A DNA stretch of 46,142 nucleotides from Candidatus Firestonebacteria bacterium RIFOXYD2_FULL_39_29 (GTDB taxonomy: Bacteria > Oederibacteriota > D2-FULL-39-29), in contig MFGV01000011.1 in assembly GCA_001778375.1 (NCBI GenBank), forward strand, positions 1 through 46,142, given 5' to 3'. How positions within the stretch are numbered: the stretch's first letter is position 1; the number at the start of each line of letters is the position of its first letter. A program made the position numbers and the translations under genes. The notes beneath the pieces were generated by a model that was not told the origin of the DNA, ran no database searches, and worked only from the letters and a program-made list of their open reading frames with translations. Below, piece after piece: positions 7,831-15,143 of this stretch.

Positions 7831-8448
7831 TTATATCCTGTATCCTTTAAAATCGTTGTTAAGTAAATCATCAAGTTTCATTTTTTCCATCAATTTATAA
7901 GTTACCTTAAAATCCATACTATTCTCAGCGGTCATAAAATTATTTCCGGTTTTTGCCAGAATAACCGACAGCACTTCAATTATTGGAATTTTTGCAAATT
8001 CCAAAGGAACATCCACTGTTTCATTCTTCTTTGTCGGATCCACACCCTTTAGATATTCCCGATACTGCAATTTATCTTTTACAATGTTCCAGGTAATATA
8101 TAACTTACTTCTGGCAATTATGTCGCCAAAATTATCATCTTCTTCATTAATCGCTTTCCCGGTTTTTATGTGATAAATGCCTGCTTTATCTTTTTCAAAA
8201 TCAAGTTTTTTCGATTCAAGAATCAGCTTCAATAACTCATCTAATTCCTGCCGCTCTTTAAAAAGCATTGTCACACTGCCGTAAGTTGAGAGATTCACTT
8301 CTATTAAGTATTTGGCCCCCGCTTTTAAAAACAGTGTTTCAATGGCTACTTTTACCGGAGTATTCGAAAAATCGATAGGGGGCTCGACAAATATTTGCTC
8401 AGAGAACAAAGCCCCAGTTAACACCATAATTATTATCAAGGTTTTCAT
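7831..8448 (-). CDS. Secretin/TonB short N-domain (STN) protein, N-terminal part
   Basis: 205 codons with a signal peptide (first about 16 residues). A first STN-like domain lies at about 24-95 (PIDFSNTPVKVAIETL ... VTMLF ... LDELLKLILESKKLDFE ... IYHIK). A second starts at about 147 (VPLEFAKIPIIEVLSVILA ... VTYKL) but is cut off by a stop after LDDLLNNDFKGYRI. Such domains form the periplasmic entrance of secretins (PilQ, GspD). No secretin barrel follows, so the intact protein would have been a soluble periplasmic N0-N0-N1 protein. Its ATG overlaps the Fic stop as ATGA, so it is co-transcribed with the Fic gene. Confidence 0.7.
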   Translation of the reverse strand: MKTLIIIMVLTGALFSEQIFVEPPIDFSNTPVKVAIETLFLKAGAKYLIEVNLSTYGSVTMLFKERQELDELLKLILESKKLDFEKDKAGIYHIKTGKAINEEDDNFGDIIARSKLYITWNIVKDKLQYREYLKGVDPTKKNETVDVPLEFAKIPIIEVLSVILAKTGNNFMTAENSMDFKVTYKLMEKMKLDDLLNNDFKGYRI

Positions 8449-9446
8449 TTTTTTACCCTGTATTTCACGTTTTTATGGCTACCTACCGCTTCTATCACAC
8501 TTGAACTAATCAGGGGTTTCATTACATAATGCGCTCCGGGCAGGGTTGTGCCTAACGCTTCGGCTATTTCTCTTATACCCGCGAGTTTCTTTTCCTGTAA
8601 TAACCTTAGTAATTTTTCCTGTCTGAGAGTCAGGGAAACATTTAATTTCTCATTTATGCCAACCGCTAGGATACGCTTATAAGTTCTTTCCAGTGTTTCC
8701 AGAACATTCTCGCACATATATTCCAACCAGATATCAATGGGGCGCCCTTCAACCTGGACATATTGAAGGTTGCTGATATAAAAACGCCGGTTTTCATTCA
8801 ACACTTCATCTAAAGAAAAAATATGAAGCGAGTCAAAACCTTTTCTGTATAAATCCCAGGTAGCAAAAGCTCTGGCGCTTCGTCCGTTGCCGTCCTGAAA
8901 AGGATGTATGGTAACAAATTGAAGATGCATCAACGCGGAAGATATAACGGCCGGCAGTTCATTCGCTTCTCCGTTTATCCAATCCGTGAATTCTTCCATC
9001 ATCCCGGGTATTTTTTTCCAGTGTGGGGCAAAATGAAGTCCGGCTTTAACATCCACTCTCCGGTATTCACCTGCTTTTCCGCCTTCAAGAGCTCCGGTCA
9101 CAATTATTTCGTGAAGGCGCAAAATATCCTTTTTATCTATTATCTTGTCCTTCTCTCTTTTAATTATCCACTTTATTGCGCTTAAATAATTTCTTGCCAT
9201 TACAACATGCTTTTCCGGATAACCAACCACTTCCTTTCCGTCAAAGAGCGATTCAACTGCTTCAATTGAAAGGGTGCATCCTTCTATTGCCGTAGACCCG
9301 TGTGCAAGGCTAACAGCTGCATCCCGAACAAGTGCAGGAATCCACGGAAGTTTCACACTCGCAGACTGTATCTTTTCCTTGAGCCCTGCAATTTCTTCCA
9401 GAAGCCGTAAGGTTCTGTTATTTATATTATACTTTGGTTTCCACAT
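8445..9446 (-). CDS. Fic family protein (probable AMP transferase) with winged helix
   Basis: About 333 residues. The Fic motif HPFQDGNGR lies at about 181-189. An upstream inhibitory helix motif, STAIEG (S/TxxxE G/N), lies near residue 51-56, as in class II Fic proteins that auto-inhibit. The C-terminal 70 residues form a winged-helix-like region (EIAEALGTTLPGAHYVMKPL), typical of Fic proteins that bind DNA. Family knowledge: Fic enzymes transfer AMP from ATP to target hydroxyls. I start at the second ATG (9446), because the first (9455) would lie at or before the predicted transcription start. No Shine-Dalgarno is present. It overlaps the secretin-like gene. Confidence 0.88.
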   Translation of the reverse strand: MWKPKYNINNRTLRLLEEIAGLKEKIQSASVKLPWIPALVRDAAVSLAHGSTAIEGCTLSIEAVESLFDGKEVVGYPEKHVVMARNYLSAIKWIIKREKDKIIDKKDILRLHEIIVTGALEGGKAGEYRRVDVKAGLHFAPHWKKIPGMMEEFTDWINGEANELPAVISSALMHLQFVTIHPFQDGNGRSARAFATWDLYRKGFDSLHIFSLDEVLNENRRFYISNLQYVQVEGRPIDIWLEYMCENVLETLERTYKRILAVGINEKLNVSLTLRQEKLLRLLQEKKLAGIREIAEALGTTLPGAHYVMKPLISSSVIEAVGSHKNVKYRVKK

Positions 9447-9448
9447 AT

Positions 9449-9486
9449 CTTGCATAAAGTATACATAAAGTCTTGCATAAAGTCAA
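9449..9486 (-). promoter_or_regulatory. Fic promoter made of three ACTTTATG repeats
   Basis: TTGACT (9481-9486), a 17-base spacer and TATACT (9458-9463). The octamer ACTTTATG on the minus strand recurs at 9483-9476, 9471-9464 and 9460-9453, 11-12 bases apart, on one face of the helix and overlapping both promoter boxes. The predicted start (about 9451) leaves only about 5 bases before the ATG. The repeats look like operator sites, possibly for the Fic protein's own winged helix. Confidence 0.6.
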
Positions 9487-9502
9487 TACTGATTTTTGAA
9501 AG

Positions 9503-9527
9503 GGAAACACACGGGGATGAAAATAGA
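9503..9527. repeat. Second copy of the 25-base block near 6653
   Basis: Differs at two positions from 6653-6677 and lies just upstream of the Fic -35 box. Confidence 0.6.
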
Positions 9528-9588
9528 AAAGATGTTTCAGCATAATGCGATATGAGGTTATTATATATTTGCTTCGCAAAGAGATCTT

Positions 9589-9608
9589 TTGAAAATCGAG
9601 AATCGAAA
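9589..9608. repeat. Exact 20-base repeat in tRNA 3' flank
   Basis: TTGAAAATCGAGAATCGAAA occurs here and at 17401-17420, each 70-80 bases past the 3' end of a minus-strand tRNA gene. Here a partial complement (CGATTCTCG, 9656-9664) could fold back on it. Confidence 0.7.
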
Positions 9609-9687
9609 ATGGACCGAATCGATATCCTCCATAATCAAATCTCGAATTTCGACTATCGATTCTCGGCCAAATTTGCCTAAGCAAATT

Positions 9688-9763
9688 TGGCGTCCCCAAC
9701 GGGACTCGAACCCGTCCGACCACCTTGAAAGGGTGGTGACCTAACCAACTAGTCTATGGGGAC
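9688..9763 (-). tRNA. tRNA-Glu (anticodon TTC)
   Basis: The minus strand folds as a full cloverleaf. The acceptor is GTCCCCA/TGGGGAC with discriminator G and an encoded CCA (9688-9690). The anticodon stem CCACC/GGTGG has loop CTTTCAA, anticodon TTC. The T arm is ACGGG-TTCGAGT-CCCGT. A perfect 11-base hairpin (9666-9691) starts within the CCA end. Upstream is a good promoter. Confidence 0.95.
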
Positions 9764-9788
9764 ACATTAAATACGACGATAGAGGGTG

Positions 9789-9817
9789 ATTATACTATAA
9801 AAACGGGGTTTGTTCAA
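9789..9817 (-). promoter_or_regulatory. tRNA-Glu promoter
   Basis: TTGAAC (9812-9817), a 17-base spacer and TATAAT (9789-9794). The predicted start lies about 20 bases before the mature tRNA 5' end. Confidence 0.75.
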
Positions 9818-9971
9818 GCTTAAAAGATTTCCTACGATTACACTACTTTAGGATCCCTCTGCTCATAAAGCAATTGAAAGATACTTAGCTCAAAAAAAAA
9901 GACAGCCATTTGACCGCCTTCTTATCTTTCTTCCTATTACCCAGAACCAAGCACCTAAAACCTTTTTTCTA

Positions 9972-10751
9972 TTATTTTAGCTTTTTTACGAAGAAATTTT
10001 CCAGTCTTTCCGAAATAACTTTTCTTGTGTTTCCGCTTAATATACCTTCCACACTTTCAAATTTATTTTTTATATCAAAACCTTTTTTATTAATCATAAA
10101 TTCCCTTATCTTCTCATCATGTTCGCTGCCTCTTGTCTTTAAGACTAAAATAGCTTTTTTGATGGCACCTTCCACCTCGACAAATCTGAGTGAAACGACA
10201 ACATCAACAACATAGGAAAAATCATGTGTCACGCTCACAACATCAACACCGCTATCGCTTGACTCTTCTACAAAGACAGAAGTAATATTTTCTTTTTCAA
10301 GACCATAAATCACCTTTGTGAATATTTTCCTTAATTCAAAAGCCTCGCCGGATAAGCCCTGAAAATAGCTAACGGTATCAACGAGAACTCTTCTGATATT
10401 CATTTCGGCAACAAGCTTTGTAATAAAAGCGCCGCTTTTTAAATCTTTTAAAAATATTTCCGGGCTGGTAAAGATAACTTTGAGTTTATTTTTTTTCTCA
10501 AGGTCCTTAAGATCCCAACCAAGGCTCAAAGCATCACGATAAAGCTTTTGAGGGAATTCCTCAAAGGTGACTATTAATCCGCTTTCATTAAATTTTGTAA
10601 TTCCATTATGAATAAATTGCAGGCCAAGAGTTGTCTTTCCTGTCCCGGGCGCACCTTTAAGGAGCATACTGCTTCCTTCATAAAGCCCGCCACCCAGCAT
10701 CTCATCAAGACCTTTTATACCGGTTTTTACCCTGTTTGTATCGTTTGTCAT
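9972..10751 (-). CDS. KaiC/RadA-like RecA-superfamily ATPase
   Basis: 259 residues, a single KaiC-type domain. It opens with RVKTGIKGLDEMLGGGLYEG, then Walker A GAPGTGKTT at 33-41, the catalytic EE pair (TFEE) at 64-65, a Walker B-like RRVLVDTVS, and the KTRGSEHD signature near the end. Single-domain KaiC homologues are common in archaea and deep bacterial lineages and usually act in signalling or regulation, not in a clock. I start at the ATG at 10751 with AGGAG 4 bases upstream, not the earlier TTG. The gene lies 19 bases after a winged-helix gene, so the two form an operon and may act together. Confidence 0.88.
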   Translation of the reverse strand: MTNDTNRVKTGIKGLDEMLGGGLYEGSSMLLKGAPGTGKTTLGLQFIHNGITKFNESGLIVTFEEFPQKLYRDALSLGWDLKDLEKKNKLKVIFTSPEIFLKDLKSGAFITKLVAEMNIRRVLVDTVSYFQGLSGEAFELRKIFTKVIYGLEKENITSVFVEESSDSGVDVVSVTHDFSYVVDVVVSLRFVEVEGAIKKAILVLKTRGSEHDEKIREFMINKKGFDIKNKFESVEGILSGNTRKVISERLENFFVKKLK

Positions 10752-10770
10752 AAAACTCCTGACTTTCCAG

Positions 10771-11148
10771 CTATCTTTTTGTCTCAATACTTTTATTCAG
10801 CAGATAACCTATTATCAACATACGAATAGAGTTCTTACTATAATAGGAGATAAACCGCTTAACCAGTTCCAGTGTGTTTTTATTTTGAGAAAGCTCATAC
10901 AATTTTTTCCCGTCAACATCTACTTCTTCTAAAACGTGTGCTTTCACAAGCTCTTTAATAGCCTTGCTTATTTCTTCTTTTTTATTATTTGTAACTTCGG
11001 TAAGGGTTTCTACGTCCACGCGGGAAGAGGAATTTAGACCAAAGAATCTGACAATATCAAGCTTCTCAAATGTATTAATATAATTCTTAATAAAATTAAG
11101 CATATCCTCATCAACATGCTTCTTTAAAAGTATTTCACCCACTTCCAT
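10771..11148 (-). CDS. Winged-helix protein, partner of the KaiC-like ATPase
   Basis: 125 residues. The centre (VDVETLTEVTNNKKEEISKA, then IKELVKAHVLEEV) has the helix-turn-helix plus wing pattern of small DNA-binding or scaffold proteins. It is followed by KLYELSQNK and a helical tail. No sensor domain is seen. It is the first gene of a two-gene operon with the KaiC-like ATPase and is divergent from the PPIase gene. An inverted repeat in its own promoter spacer suggests autoregulation. The assignment rests on pattern and context, not on a named family. Confidence 0.65.
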   Translation of the reverse strand: MEVGEILLKKHVDEDMLNFIKNYINTFEKLDIVRFFGLNSSSRVDVETLTEVTNNKKEEISKAIKELVKAHVLEEVDVDGKKLYELSQNKNTLELVKRFISYYSKNSIRMLIIGYLLNKSIETKR

Positions 11149-11195
11149 CGTTTTATTCCCCCCGGGTCACTCCTTTTGCAACCCCTATCTTATAA

Positions 11196-11224
11196 TTAAT
11201 ATCATAGAAAATGATATTTGTCAA
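11196..11224 (-). promoter_or_regulatory. Promoter with operator-like palindrome (winged-helix/KaiC operon)
   Basis: TTGACA (11219-11224), a 17-base spacer and TATTAA (11196-11201). The perfect inverted repeat ATATCAT-AGAAA-ATGATAT (11199-11217) fills the spacer, a classical repressor position. Confidence 0.6.
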
Positions 11225-11232
11225 ATATTATA

Positions 11233-11261
11233 TTGAATATTTCCTTTTTTGGTGATATTAT
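11233..11261 (+). promoter_or_regulatory. Promoter of the PPIase gene
   Basis: TTGAAT (11233-11238), a 17-base spacer and TATTAT (11256-11261), reading rightward with a leader of about 48 bases. Its -35 box lies 9 bases from the -35 of the divergent operon. Confidence 0.5.
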
Positions 11262-11315
11262 TATTCTATTGTTTTGGCTTTATGTAATATTACCTTCTAA
11301 GGGGGAACACATATT

Positions 11316-13082
11316 ATGGCAATGGAAGTATTTAGAAACAAGAAAGTTATGAAGTATATATATTTTGGAGTGGCAATAGCTTTTGTTTTAAGTTTAGGTT
11401 ATGCGGGAATAACGAGCGGTCTCTTCAGGCAGGATCCTGACACAGTGGCCGTAGTAAACGGAAAGTCAATAAAATACGATGAATTTAGTAAAGCATATAC
11501 GAGAACTCTGGAACAGTATCAAACAAGATTTTTTAAAGGTGAAGAAGTCCCTGAGATGTACAAAAAAGATATCAAAAAAGGGACTGTTCAGAATCTAATT
11601 AATCAGCATTTGCTTCTGGATTATGTAAAAAAGAACGGAATAACCACCTCCGAAGCTGAAGTAAAAGAAAAAATAAGAGAAACTTACACGGTCGAAGGGA
11701 AATACAATCCTAACTATCTGAAGTATGTTCTAAAAATGAATAAAATAACAGAAGAAGAATTAATCGCCGACTTTATTAATAATTCCAATCTTATAAAAGT
11801 ACAGCAGATGATTCGTGACTCTTCAAAAGTAAGCGAGAATGAACTAAATGAGGAACTTGACATCAAGTACAGCCAAAAAAAGGTGCGTTTCATAAAAATA
11901 GATACTGCTGCTTTTTCCAAACAATTTAAGATCCCTCAAGATGATATTTTAAAGTATTACAACGAGAGAAAAAATGAATTTAGTATTCCGGAACAATTTA
12001 AGGTTCAATATGTAATGCTGGATTTTACAAAAGAGTTTGATATCTCAGCCAAAGAAAAAGCGGTGATGCTTATCAAAAAGCTGTCAACAGGCACCGCATT
12101 TGAAGATCTGGCAAAAGAATATTCGGAAGATCCGGGATCAAAAAGTAACGGCGGGGATCTGGGCTTTTTTAAAAAAGGCATGATGGTCCCTGAATTTGAA
12201 AAAGCAGCTTTTTCGCTGAACCCGGGAGAATACACCATGGAACCGGTAAAAACAGATTTTGGTTATCATATAATAAAAGTTGAAGAAAAAAAAGGCGATG
12301 AGATAAGAGCCAGACATGTTCTGATTAAACCCTCCCCTGATGCAAAGGGCAAGACCAACGCCTCTGAAAAATTAATAAATATAAAAAAAGATTTTTCCGC
12401 AGGAGCTAAAATCGGCGGCTTTATCGTGAAAGAGAGCTCTTTTTCCCGTTCTGAGTTTTTAAACCCTAAAGACATAGACTCTGACGAACAGGAAACGGTA
12501 AAGGCTGCAATCCTTAAACTAAAGCCGGGTGAAACCTCCGAAGTTGTGGAAACAAAAAAAGGATTTTATGTTTTCAAACTGACCGGGTTTATTCCGGAAG
12601 GGTATAAGACAATTGAGACCGTAAGAACTCAGATTGAAGATAATATCAAAAAAGAAAAAGCATCGCCCATGGCGGAAGCCGAGGCAGAAAACATCTATAA
12701 GTCTATCAAAGAAGGCAAAACTACTTTTGATAAAGCATGCTCCAAGTATGGAATTAAAGATACCGGATATTTTACCATGAACGACAAGTCCATTAAAGAC
12801 ATAGACGATACTTCGGATTTTTTAAAGTCGGTTAAATCTTTAAGAGTTAAGGGAGAGCTTAGCCGGCCGGCAAAAAGTACATCAGGAATATATGTTCTGG
12901 AACTGGCAGATCTAAAAGAACCGGATATGAAGAAACTCGAAAAAGAAAAAGAGACTCTTAAAACGGATATATTGAACAAAAAGCAGCAATCTTCTTTCTC
13001 TAATTTCATGGAAGATATCAGAAAGAAAGGATCAATAAAAGATTATTCTGAGAAATTTTTAGCCGAAACTACAGCTGAGTAA
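11316..13082 (+). CDS. PpiD/SurA-like peptidyl-prolyl isomerase, membrane-anchored
   Basis: 588 residues. A short cytoplasmic start precedes one membrane helix (about 12-35). Next comes a SurA-N-type helical chaperone region (about 40-210) with [14 protein letters not shown] at its start. A clear PPIC/parvulin domain lies at about 225-325 ([40 protein letters not shown]). A second, degenerate parvulin-like part begins [11 protein letters not shown]. It should help outer-membrane and secreted proteins fold in the periplasm, which fits the many surface proteins in this window. The ribosome site GGGGGGAA is 9-10 bases before the ATG; the ATG two codons later is also possible. A terminator follows directly. 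Confidence 0.9.
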   Translation: MAMEVFRNKKVMKYIYFGVAIAFVLSLGYAGITSGLFRQDPDTVAVVNGKSIKYDEFSKAYTRTLEQYQTRFFKGEEVPEMYKKDIKKGTVQNLINQHLLLDYVKKNGITTSEAEVKEKIRETYTVEGKYNPNYLKYVLKMNKITEEELIADFINNSNLIKVQQMIRDSSKVSENELNEELDIKYSQKKVRFIKIDTAAFSKQFKIPQDDILKYYNERKNEFSIPEQFKVQYVMLDFTKEFDISAKEKAVMLIKKLSTGTAFEDLAKEYSEDPGSKSNGGDLGFFKKGMMVPEFEKAAFSLNPGEYTMEPVKTDFGYHIIKVEEKKGDEIRARHVLIKPSPDAKGKTNASEKLINIKKDFSAGAKIGGFIVKESSFSRSEFLNPKDIDSDEQETVKAAILKLKPGETSEVVETKKGFYVFKLTGFIPEGYKTIETVRTQIEDNIKKEKASPMAEAEAENIYKSIKEGKTTFDKACSKYGIKDTGYFTMNDKSIKDIDDTSDFLKSVKSLRVKGELSRPAKSTSGIYVLELADLKEPDMKKLEKEKETLKTDILNKKQQSSFSNFMEDIRKKGSIKDYSEKFLAETTAE

Positions 13083-13087
13083 CCATT

Positions 13088-13128
13088 AAAAAAAGGCGCG
13101 ATGCTTATCAGCTTCTGCGCCTTTTTTT
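13088..13128. terminator. Bidirectional intrinsic terminator
   Basis: AAAAAAAGGCGC and GCGCCTTTTTTT form a stem with a 17-base loop. The A-run and T-run allow it to work in both directions, between the convergent PPIase and DUF4321 genes. Confidence 0.9.
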
Positions 13129-13131
13129 ATT

Positions 13132-13407
13132 TTATACTTTTCTTAGAATCAACCCTGCTATTACTATACCAAGAACACTGCTTAAGGTAAGTTTAAGTGT
13201 AAAACCAAAGGTAACTGTAAAGAACTTTAAATCTATCACTGAAGCCGGATTTAGACCAGGGTTAACCCCATTAACAAGTATATTATGAATAATACCCTCT
13301 TTTGGGCCTATCTGTCCGATCAGCTCCCCGATAACAGAACCAATGACCGCACCGACAATGAGAATAACTATGTAGAACCAGATACTGCCGCTTTTTCCTT
13401 CTGCCAT
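13132..13407 (-). CDS. DUF4321 membrane protein
   Basis: 91 residues with two membrane helices (about 9-30 and 65-88) around a short loop. The order of motifs, an early GSVIGELIG, then LNPASVIDLKFFTVTFGFTL, then LKLTLSSVLG and a basic end, is that of the DUF4321 family. The function is unknown. AAAAGGAG precedes the ATG. It ends in the shared terminator and follows the secreted repeat protein gene. Confidence 0.85.
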   Translation of the reverse strand: MAEGKSGSIWFYIVILIVGAVIGSVIGELIGQIGPKEGIIHNILVNGVNPGLNPASVIDLKFFTVTFGFTLKLTLSSVLGIVIAGLILRKV

Positions 13408-13448
13408 ATAAAAACTCCTTTTAAATATTTTTTAATATGAAACTCAAA

Positions 13449-14501
13449 TTATCTTCCATTTACCAATACTTTTTTTTGAACAGGCACAGGCGGTTTTATT
13501 TTATCATTAATTTCTTTAATGATACCGGCGATTTCATTCTGAGCCTGAACGCTTCCGACTCCATAATACGAATTAACTTTCATCCAGCCCCCGTCTCTTT
13601 TGATCTCAAGTATTGAAGTTAAATTGCCTCCTATTTTTTTTACTATTGCAATAGCCTTAATTATGTCAGTGCTGCTGTTGCCTTTTTTCATGGCATCAAT
13701 AATGCTGTTTTTCGTTACTCCGGTAATATCAGCAAGTTTTGCCGCTTCTAATATTTTATTTCCACTAATGTCTATTAAAGGCGTATTTCCTGCTCCTTTA
13801 GGTTTTCCCGCCATCTCAACTTCTTCACGACAGGAATTTACAACAGCTGAAATTTCATACTGCTTCTGGGTATCTATTGAAAGATCCTTATAGACATTCG
13901 CAATAGTACCTCTTTTTTTTCTTTTTTCTATGACAACTGAAAGGCTATTACCTGACTTGGCAGCTATAACACAGCAAGTGATAATATCATTCACGGGTAT
14001 TCCCGAGCCAAAACCATAATCCATAATCATACTACTGGAAATTCCGGTTTTTATAGATATTACGTCAGCCATAGCCCTTTTGTCTACACCGGCAGGTGTT
14101 TGTGCTGCCGTTTCTGTCTTTTCTAAATCAGCTTTCAATTTAGTATATTTTGCTGTTGCAGCTGTTTGAGCAGAAGCAGAGACAGAATACTTTTTATAGA
14201 AGTCGGTGAGGCTGGCACCTTTGTCGCTATTTTCATAAACCACTTGAAAACTACTCCCTGAAACTACAGCCGCAGCATGAATTTGCAAAACTATATCTTC
14301 ACTTATTCCATATTTACTGATTTGAGACGAAGTCAGCCCGGTAATAGTAAGAAGTCTCCTTGCTCGTTCTGTCTCGGTCTTTGAGACGGTTTTTTTCGCA
14401 TCAGTATTACTTTCCGCAGCAAAAAGCCGGTCCCCGGGAGAAATCACAAGCAGTGAAATTGAAAAAACCAGCAGAATCAAAATACCTGTTTTTTTTAACA
14501 T
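13449..14501 (-). CDS. Secreted protein with three tandem repeats, unknown function
   Basis: 350 residues with a signal peptide (to about residue 29). Three repeats of about 75 residues lie at roughly 52-125, 149-225 and 257-332. Each opens with ITG(L/I/V)(T/S)xxxI. Each continues with a helix (DIV/DII...A), the turn A(A/V)xxSG or KKIGGNL, then (V/I)xEx and a glycine, and ends with a tyrosine helix (FYKKYSVS, VYKDLSID, YYGVGSVQ). The protein at 4020-5141 shares this plan. The cysteines CC and SCREE in the middle repeat could bond. GGAGG lies well placed before the ATG. I know of no named family. The helical repeat may be a binding scaffold. Confidence 0.82.
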   Translation of the reverse strand: MLKKTGILILLVFSISLLVISPGDRLFAAESNTDAKKTVSKTETERARRLLTITGLTSSQISKYGISEDIVLQIHAAAVVSGSSFQVVYENSDKGASLTDFYKKYSVSASAQTAATAKYTKLKADLEKTETAAQTPAGVDKRAMADVISIKTGISSSMIMDYGFGSGIPVNDIITCCVIAAKSGNSLSVVIEKRKKRGTIANVYKDLSIDTQKQYEISAVVNSCREEVEMAGKPKGAGNTPLIDISGNKILEAAKLADITGVTKNSIIDAMKKGNSSTDIIKAIAIVKKIGGNLTSILEIKRDGGWMKVNSYYGVGSVQAQNEIAGIIKEINDKIKPPVPVQKKVLVNGR

Positions 14502-14548
14502 AAATCCTCCAAAAACACATTTATTTTACTTAATTATTCTATCACATT

Positions 14549-15061
14549 TTACCACGAAATTGCTTTTCTTTTTTTGTTTTTTGGCCGGCGGCTGCTTTTT
14601 TCCTCTTCATAGCCCTTAATGTATTTTTCGATATATTCAGGATCTTTATAATCACTCTGTAACGGAGTACTTTTTGACCTTATTTTAGAATACAATTCAC
14701 CGGCAGGGACTACATTTGCTCCGCATTGCTTTACATAGTACATTATTTCTTTATCAGAAGAAACAACCATAATATTTCTCGGATTTGAAGCTTCCGCTGC
14801 CATTTTTTTAATAACATCATCTGCCGATTCTCCCCCTGAAGAATAAAGGATCTCTACATTTCCAAAGTTTTCTGAATTAGAAAGGAGTTCACCTGTGCCG
14901 GCACCGTCAAAAACAGCAATTACCCGGTGTGTTACCCTTGAAGCATATTCGGATAAAAGAGAAAGGAACTTTTCCCTCTGATTTCTAAGTATTTTAAAAT
15001 CAAAATCATCCGCAAAAGCGGTGGAACGCATTACATTGTATGCATCTATTAATATTATCAT
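14549..15061 (-). CDS. YacP-like NYN domain ribonuclease
   Basis: 170 residues, the usual size. NYN (PIN-like) features are MIILIDAYNVMRS at the start with the catalytic Asp6, an AVFDGAG strand, a GGESADDVI acidic site, and VVSSDKEIMYYVKQCGA. Family knowledge: the Bacillus homologue YacP (Rae1) is a ribosome-associated endoribonuclease. The lysine-rich C-terminus (RRPKNKKRK) fits RNA contact. GGAGG lies 8 bases before the ATG and overlaps the palindrome upstream. It follows folC by 82 bases. Confidence 0.88.
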   Translation of the reverse strand: MIILIDAYNVMRSTAFADDFDFKILRNQREKFLSLLSEYASRVTHRVIAVFDGAGTGELLSNSENFGNVEILYSSGGESADDVIKKMAAEASNPRNIMVVSSDKEIMYYVKQCGANVVPAGELYSKIRSKSTPLQSDYKDPEYIEKYIKGYEEEKSSRRPKNKKRKAISW

Positions 15062-15070
15062 TGCCTACCC

Positions 15071-15084
15071 TCCGCCTAGGCGGA
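15071..15084. other. Perfect palindrome before the NYN gene
   Basis: TCCGCCTAGGCGGA directly before the ribosome site. TCCGCCTAGGC also occurs at about 6680 in a gene gap, so it may belong to a short dispersed repeat. Confidence 0.45.
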
Positions 15085-15143
15085 TTTCGCGAAGAATTGT
15101 GGTCTTATTATTTATACTTCGCTCAATTCGTTATCTTGTTTCT

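Noticed and set aside
9427-9723. 98-codon frame across tRNA-Glu
   Set aside because: It runs through the tRNA and its hairpin; not coding.
9817-9971. A gene between the tRNA-Glu promoter and the KaiC-like gene
   Set aside because: No open frame with start signals; only a short A-run and a low-complexity CCCAGAACC-type stretch.
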